Assembly (NCBI GenBank): GCA_031216445.1
Contig: CM062219.1
Span: 21,126,501 to 21,190,500, forward strand
Source of the DNA: Lateolabrax maculatus
Lineage: Eukaryota; Chordata; Actinopteri; Acropomatiformes; Lateolabracidae
DNA length: 64,000 nucleotides
Direction of reading: 5' to 3'
Shown here: positions 59,801 through 64,000 of the stretch, piece after piece
Layout: each line of letters opens with the position of its first letter
Numbering within the stretch: position 1 is the first letter of the stretch
Translations under genes and position numbers: made by a program
Notes under the pieces: model-generated
Told to the model about the DNA's origin: nothing
What the model saw: the letters and a program-made list of their open reading frames with translations, nothing else
Database searches by the model: none

Positions 59801-62507
59801 TGCTGCAGAGAGACTGAATGAGCAGCATTATGTGTCTGTCTCATTTATTCTTTCGCTGCATCACCACATCTACCACGTGAATGCCATCATTCATTTCCCT
59901 TTTTATCTTACTCAACTTTTGTTTATGTTTTCACTTTTGAAATTGCACAGCTTACTGTCCCCGCACAATAATGTTTCTATCATAAAATGTGTCATGTAGT
60001 TCAAGTTTTTTATTGACACACTGCGTTGGCAGTGAAATGCTTCATCCCTACATCTGTGCTCTTACAGATGTATATATGAAATATATGTATAAAGAAAAAA
60101 ATCACGTAAATGGAACAAAATCTAACTAGGATCTAAGACATGAAATAGTGCAGCATATATATATCTATATATAGATATGTGTGTGTGGGTGTTTGTGAGT
60201 GTGTATGTATATGTGTATATTTATAACTTATATAACATATATGTGTATATGTATATATGTGTGTGTGTATATATATATATTAAGAGTATATGTGTATGTA
60301 TGTATATATGTATGTGTGTATGTGTGTGTGTGTGTGTGTGTGTTTCTGTAATACAACATATATATTATATAATATATATAACATATATATTATAAAGTCA
60401 AATATATGACTGTGGTAGCCTGGCGATTAATATTTAAATATATAAATGTTTGACCATTTAATTAAGCTTTAATTTTGTAATGAGTGACTTGTAGACTTCT
60501 TCAGGGCAAAGCTGAACACTGCTGTGTATGTTACTAACAGTGGAGGTGCGCATTCTATCCTAGGTCAAATACAAAAGCCATTCTAATTGTCTAAAGCCCT
60601 GCTAGCAGCCCATAATACCTGTGGTGTAATATCTCATGCTCCCTATAATATTAGGTTGTTTGGTAAATTTACAGCTTACTTAGAATTTGACAAACAATCC
60701 CATTCAGTGCCACTTGCTGTATCCAAACCCAGCTCGTCGTGTCCACGTGTAGATTCACATCTCAACCAAGCCGTCTTCCTCTTTCTCCAGATGGCAGTGC
60801 TGCAGAGTCCATTTTACGGGGACAAGATGAACCTTCTCTCCCTCTGCCAGAAGATTGAGCAGTGTGATTACCCCCCTCTCCCACCTGACCATTACTCTGA
60901 GAAGGTAGAGCCACAGAAAAAAAATGACCTTTTTTACATAATTCTCAGGGAGAAGAAATGTACCGTGAATACAGATACTTGATCAACCTACCATTGCATG
61001 GTCACACACTAAATCAGAAACTAATACTAACAGCACTAGTAAACATGAACCCAGATGATTGTCTCTATAATTATTCACTATTGCCTCAAAGGTAAGTCAT
61101 TAAAGGTGCTGTGTGTAACTTTTGACATGTATTAATCACTTTTTATTGCCAATGTGTCAACAGATTGTAACGTAACCTAAAAAATGAGACCTTCCCCAAC
61201 TTTCTCGGTTGCCTATAACAGCCTGTAGACTGATTTCTATGTAAAGGAGGATGTGACGTAATGCACGCTCCCCTACAGCGCCAACAGTGTGCAACACTAG
61301 CTAGCGGTAACTTAGAAATGGAGTACACCAATGTCAACAAGCGACCGGCAGCCACCATATAACATTAGTCAAACTATAATAACTGTGTAAATTTACTTTC
61401 CTCATCTAGCAACATGATGCCGGCCAATCACGTTCAGTCTCCTGTATGTCACGTGACACGTCACTGTTTCAAGGTTCAAGGTTCATTTATCTGTCATTTT
61501 ACTACACAGGGTTTCTGAAATGAAGGCTGTAGTCTCTTCATGTTACACACACATAGAACATAGAGATAATTACATTGAGAATAAAACAGGATCACATTCG
61601 TATACACCCAGGAAATAATTCTGTAATCTGGGGGAATGTAAACAGCAGCACCAAGACAGTGGTGACACTATAAGAGTTCAACATCCTGAACTGTGACTGC
61701 GTTTGAGCACCAAGCATCATTGATGTAGACACAGAGTCCGCCTCCCCTCATCCTGCCGGAGTCTTTCAGCTCTTGTCGGCTCGGAGTTGAAACACAACGA
61801 TTCGCCCGTCAAGAGCGATAGCTTGATCTGGGCATGGAGATGGAGCTAGGTCTCTGTTAAGATGTGGGCACAACAGTCTCTGATTTCCCATTAGTGTGAG
61901 TGCGGGCAACAGGATGCTGACTGCAGTTCACTTAACAGACATTTAATTCAGCCTTAATAACAAATACTTTCTGAAAATTCCTGAAAGTACTTTTAAAGTT
62001 CGGCCAGTTGGTCAAGAATAGAAAGAGTGACTTCCTTAACTTCATTTTTTTACATTTCCTGTCTACATGAGCTAAATAAGCAACATAGTATGTTTTGAAG
62101 CTGTTAGAAGGAATTGTTTGTTACTTTTGAGTTGCTGGAGAGCAGTTTCCCCTAATTGTACCTTTGTGCTCTGCTATTACTGAGACTTTCCTAAAATTGA
62201 ACTACATATTGGTGAGGTTTTTTCAACAATGACTGAGTGGCTGAGTGCAACAGACAGGGTAGAGAAGTCAGATAGTATTCAGAGACAGACTAGCACATTG
62301 TTGGTTTTGGTCTTTTTGTGGGATTTGCTTACAAAGAGAAAAACATAGGCTGACACCATCGTTGTCCTCTAAGCTAATAAAGCCTACTTTTCACAGCTGC
62401 GGGACCTGGTTAGCATGTGCATCAGCCCGGACCCAGACCAGCGGCCGGACATCGTCTTTGTGCTGCAGATCGCTGAACAGATGCACATGTGGACTTCCAG
62501 CACCTGA
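54658..62507 (+). CDS. nek6: NIMA-related serine/threonine kinase 6, complete coding region
   Basis: Mitotic kinase acting downstream of NEK9 in spindle assembly. Coding parts: 54681-54758, 54968-55108, 55770-55832, 56092-56202, 56606-56714, 56859-56966, 58906-59000, 60791-60904 and 62397-62507; all phases agree, 930 nt, 309 residues (human NEK6 313). Kinase landmarks: GRGQFSEV loop at residues 48-55, VALK lysine 70, autoinhibitory tyrosine position 104 (human Y108), HRD aspartate 168, DLG aspartate 186, activation-loop serine 202 (human S206), MSPE at 210-213. NEK6 rather than NEK7 is shown by [28 protein letters not shown] and the C-terminus TSST. ATG 54681 lies in a perfect gccaccATGG context. 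Gene-level span starts at the acceptor of the first coding exon. Confidence 0.97.
54681..54758 (+). CDS. nek6: nek6 coding exon 1: N-terminal extension
   Basis: Encodes [19 protein letters not shown] then IPGQEDQ, the short variable tail before the kinase domain. The exon opens at 54658 after gttacag with 23 nt of 5' UTR. Donor gtagga. The start is set by the Kozak match and by an in-frame link to exon 2. Confidence 0.92.
54968..55108 (+). CDS. nek6: nek6 coding exon 2: glycine loop and VALK
   Basis: Encodes [19 protein letters not shown] then [18 protein letters not shown]. Acceptor tgtacag, donor gtacaa, phase 0 at both ends. [10 protein letters not shown] is closer to NEK7, while later exons are NEK6-type. 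Confidence 0.97.
55109..55769 (+). other. nek6 intron with inverted repeat arm
   Basis: 55500-55594 is the partner of the inverted repeat arm at 53088-53180. Nothing else recognised. Confidence 0.6.
55500..55594 (+). repeat. inverted repeat arm (pairs with 53088-53180)
   Basis: Reads atggagacaatgtttctaaa and aacacatctttgg and attactctggtga, about four fifths identical to the reverse complement of 53088-53180. Confidence 0.75.
55770..55832 (+). CDS. nek6: nek6 coding exon 3: helix C start
   Basis: 63-nt exon, [34 protein letters not shown] is diagnostic of NEK6. Acceptor cactgcag, donor gtaaag. Confidence 0.97.
56092..56202 (+). CDS. nek6: nek6 coding exon 4
   Basis: Encodes [18 protein letters not shown] then [20 protein letters not shown]104 corresponds to the autoinhibitory tyrosine of human NEK6. 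Acceptor ctctgcag, donor gtcagg. Confidence 0.97.
56606..56714 (+). CDS. nek6: nek6 coding exon 5
   Basis: Encodes [18 protein letters not shown] then [18 protein letters not shown] and the first base of the HRD aspartate. Acceptor ctgtttag, donor gtaaac. Confidence 0.96.
56801..56853. repeat. (TG)n tract at the nek6 exon 6 acceptor
   Basis: 53 nt of perfect TG directly followed by taccag and the exon at 56859. It takes the place of an ordinary pyrimidine tract. Confidence 0.95.
56859..56966 (+). CDS. nek6: nek6 coding exon 6: catalytic loop, DLG and activation loop
   Basis: 108-nt symmetric exon (phase 1-1), residues 168-203: [18 protein letters not shown] then [18 protein letters not shown]. 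Contains the catalytic aspartate, the DLG and the serine equal to human S206. Skipping it would keep the frame and abolish catalysis. Confidence 0.97.
56989..58561 (-). mobile_element. Tc1-type DNA transposon, near full length
   Basis: 1573-bp element with long inverted repeats, left 56989-57209 and right 58345-58561, over 90% alike by eye. Target TA duplicated at 56987-56988 and 58562-58563. Each inverted repeat carries two direct copies of the aagtattcagacc motif (outer and inner), the IR/DR layout of fish Tc1 elements. It carries a damaged transposase on the - strand and sits in nek6 intron 6, beginning 22 bp after the exon 6 donor. Confidence 0.93.
57209..58185 (-). pseudogene. damaged Tc1 transposase (DD34E)
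   Basis: Frame 58185-57238 (315 residues) has a paired-type DNA-binding start, a GRPAK basic motif, and catalytic motifs [16 protein letters not shown] and DLNPIEHLW with 34 residues between the last two acidic residues. Two defects: an in-frame gap between HHLPNT and TGRLVAIEG, where family members usually carry a glycine-rich GGGS..LWG segment, and a frameshift near 57285 after IPKSS. The usual C-terminal tail ([10 protein letters not shown]) is readable in another frame down to 57209. Probably inactive. Confidence 0.85.
58906..59000 (+). CDS. nek6: nek6 coding exon 7
   Basis: Encodes [18 protein letters not shown] then [14 protein letters not shown] (activation segment end and helix F). 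Acceptor ctgtcag, donor gtaagc. Confidence 0.97.
59001..60790 (+). other. nek6 intron 7
   Basis: About 60150-60400 is a long mixed TG/TA simple-sequence block. No other element recognised. Confidence 0.5.
60791..60904 (+). CDS. nek6: nek6 coding exon 8
   Basis: Encodes [18 protein letters not shown] then [20 protein letters not shown]. Acceptor ttctccag, donor gtagag. Confidence 0.97.
60905..62396 (+). other. nek6 intron 8 with repeats
   Basis: About 61103-61380 (starting aaaggtgctgtgtgtaactt) resembles a fish interspersed repeat. 61600-61910 is a LINE relic on the - strand. Confidence 0.5.
61600..61910 (-). mobile_element. LINE endonuclease-domain relic
   Basis: The - strand reads LTET followed after decay by [19 protein letters not shown] and then AVTV, the apurinic-endonuclease-like segment of CR1/L2-type LINEs. 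Frameshifts and stops interrupt it; no reverse transcriptase nearby. Confidence 0.65.
62397..62507 (+). CDS. nek6: nek6 coding exon 9: kinase C-lobe end and stop
   Basis: Encodes [19 protein letters not shown] then [17 protein letters not shown] and TGA at 62505-62507. The HMWTSST end resembles NEK6 (HIWMSST in human), not NEK7. Acceptor ttcacag. Confidence 0.97.
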   Translation: MRDLVSMCISPDPDQRPDIVFVLQIAEQMHMWTSST

Positions 62508-62720
62508 GCCCCCTCTGTGCTCAGTCTGAGGACCTCAAACCACTAGAAGTAAGCTCTGCCCGGCCTTGCAGAAAAGCGCTTGCCTTACCCTCATGTGGAC
62601 AGGAGGAAACCATGGAAAGACTTTCACAAGTGGACTGCGATGTTTCCACATCCAAACACCCACTTATTTTCTGTCATGGAGCATGTAAAGAGGTGGTGTG
62701 GCGCACGCACGTACACACGC

Positions 62721-62777
<57 letters not shown>

Positions 62778-63040
62778 GGAGTTTACACTTGTTCATGTGA
62801 GAGGCGCCTGCTCTTTTCTTTAGCTAAGGATAGACAGCTTGTGTCTGACTGATCGCAGAGGTCTCCAAGCTTTTTTTGTTTAACTCCGCAGGGGTTGCAT
62901 TCCAAGTTTGTGTCAGGTAAAGTGTATGCAGTAGAGCTGGGCAGTTTGAATATTTATCATCTATTGTCTGTCATTGTAATCATTTAAACCTTTCTTTTTT
63001 GCCAATTTAAATAAATAATTTATGGGGTTAAAATGGACAA
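62508..63040 (+). other. nek6: nek6 3' untranslated region (probable)
   Basis: Non-coding sequence after the stop. Contains a CA tract at 62712-62773 and an AATAAA at 63010-63015, a plausible but unproven end. Confidence 0.45.
62712..62773. repeat. (CA)n microsatellite in nek6 3' UTR
   Basis: About 30 CA units with two early CG interruptions, 205 nt after the stop codon. Confidence 0.92.
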
Positions 63041-64000
63041 TTAGTAAATACTGTCATCAATTACTAAGTCATATTTCTCAGAATGATTTCTGAAAGTAAG
63101 CAGCTTTGTCTGTTAGTTTGCAGTGAGTCTAATTGTGATAGAAATCAACTAGACAACTTGACTAGTGATACATATAGTATAATTATTTCTATCAGAAGAG
63201 GTTCTTTTGTATGGAAGCCAGAGGGACTGTGGTGGTTTATAACTTTTCTAGGCCCAGTATCTCAAGATAATCATTTATCATGTTTATTTTATTATTTCAT
63301 TGATTTTCTTTTTACCCCTTGGGGGCAGCACAACAAGCTGTAAACAGTTGTTAAGTTGAACACCTTAGCAAACAGTTTACACACTCACCAGACATAGAAC
63401 ATGATCATTAATTTGAACTAGTGTTTGAATCCATCTGATGAATCGATGTCCAGTATTCTCTATTTTTGCTCTGTTTTTGGTCTCCACCAACTCCTGACTC
63501 TGCGCCCGTCCCAATACAGACACTTGCAGTATTTGCGAGAATGTTGTCTTGTGTGGCAGGTTTCCGCTGGCTGCCGCAGTCACTGTATAGGGTGGACATT
63601 TGTCGGAGCTTGGTGGTACACGGCTGCATAATGAGGCCATCCTGTCCTTCATGCAAATCCAAACACATGGCTCAGCAGAGCTCAGGTGCCTTCTTCTTAT
63701 TATTTATTTTTTATTACATTATTATTTTCACCAAAAACTGATAAAAGAATCAACCATACAGCATTACATTCACAATTAGATGACAGTAAAAGCCAAACAC
63801 ATTCTATGAGGAGAGATGAGTCTTGATATTATTTTGAAGACTTGTTAGAGAAGATTTCTGAAAGTCACTGATAAAAGAACATGATATTAAAATTGTTAGT
63901 TCAGCGTTAACGTTAGCTCCGTTGGAAACTGTCTTCTAAAATAACCCTGATGATGTCACTGTGATGTCATCAGTCATCTCAGCATGGACAGACTACAGAA
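63041..64000. other. sequence downstream of nek6, no recognised feature
   Basis: Short open frames only (up to about 90 codons), without domains or codon structure. No gene or repeat identified. Confidence 0.5.

Noticed and set aside
54681..62507. Assignment of the kinase to nek7
   Set aside because: [10 protein letters not shown] and SSKTTAAHS resemble NEK7, but [23 protein letters not shown] and the HMWTSST end are NEK6-type, in line with the crb2/dennd1a neighbours.

Overview
This window is vertebrate nuclear DNA, almost certainly from a ray-finned (teleost) fish. The evidence is long introns with GT-AG boundaries, many dinucleotide microsatellites, a Tc1-type DNA transposon, and many short interspersed repeats that I recognise as typical of percomorph fish genomes. 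No bacterial, phage or viral gene was seen. The species cannot be named from the sequence alone.

Three protein-coding genes explain nearly all the coding signal. On the + strand, 1-10310 carries the 3' eleven coding exons of a Crumbs gene. Its cytoplasmic tail ([24 protein letters not shown]) is CRB2-type rather than CRB1-type. The 5' exons lie outside the window. On the - strand, 40719 down to 18044 carries a complete dennd1a gene, reconstructed here as 23 coding exons (3009 nt, 1002 residues) with every splice phase matching. On the + strand, nek6 has nine coding exons between 54681 and 62507 (309 residues), with a probable non-coding first exon near 43.2 kb.

The order crb2 > < dennd1a, nek6 > is that of human 9q33.3 (CRB2-DENND1A-LHX2-NEK6), except that no LIM-homeobox gene is visible between dennd1a and nek6. 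crb2 and dennd1a converge tail to tail over about 7.7 kb. dennd1a and nek6 appear to be transcribed divergently from GC-rich starts about 2.4 kb apart. Functionally the genes are separate: an apical polarity receptor, a Rab35 exchange factor of the clathrin/endosome route, and a mitotic kinase.

The rest is intron and intergenic DNA rich in transposon debris: a 1.57-kb Tc1 copy in nek6 intron 6, two older Tc1-like relics and an antisense LINE fragment in dennd1a introns, a second LINE relic in nek6 intron 8, several MITE-like elements with terminal inverted repeats, and many microsatellites. No new biological system is evident. The observations I find most worth checking are a perfect 34-bp inverted repeat placed in the two convergent 3' regions (10932-10965 and 13163-13196), the (TG)n tract plus Tc1 insertion squeezing the nek6 exon that carries the catalytic residues, and an inverted repeat pair bracketing the first two nek6 coding exons.
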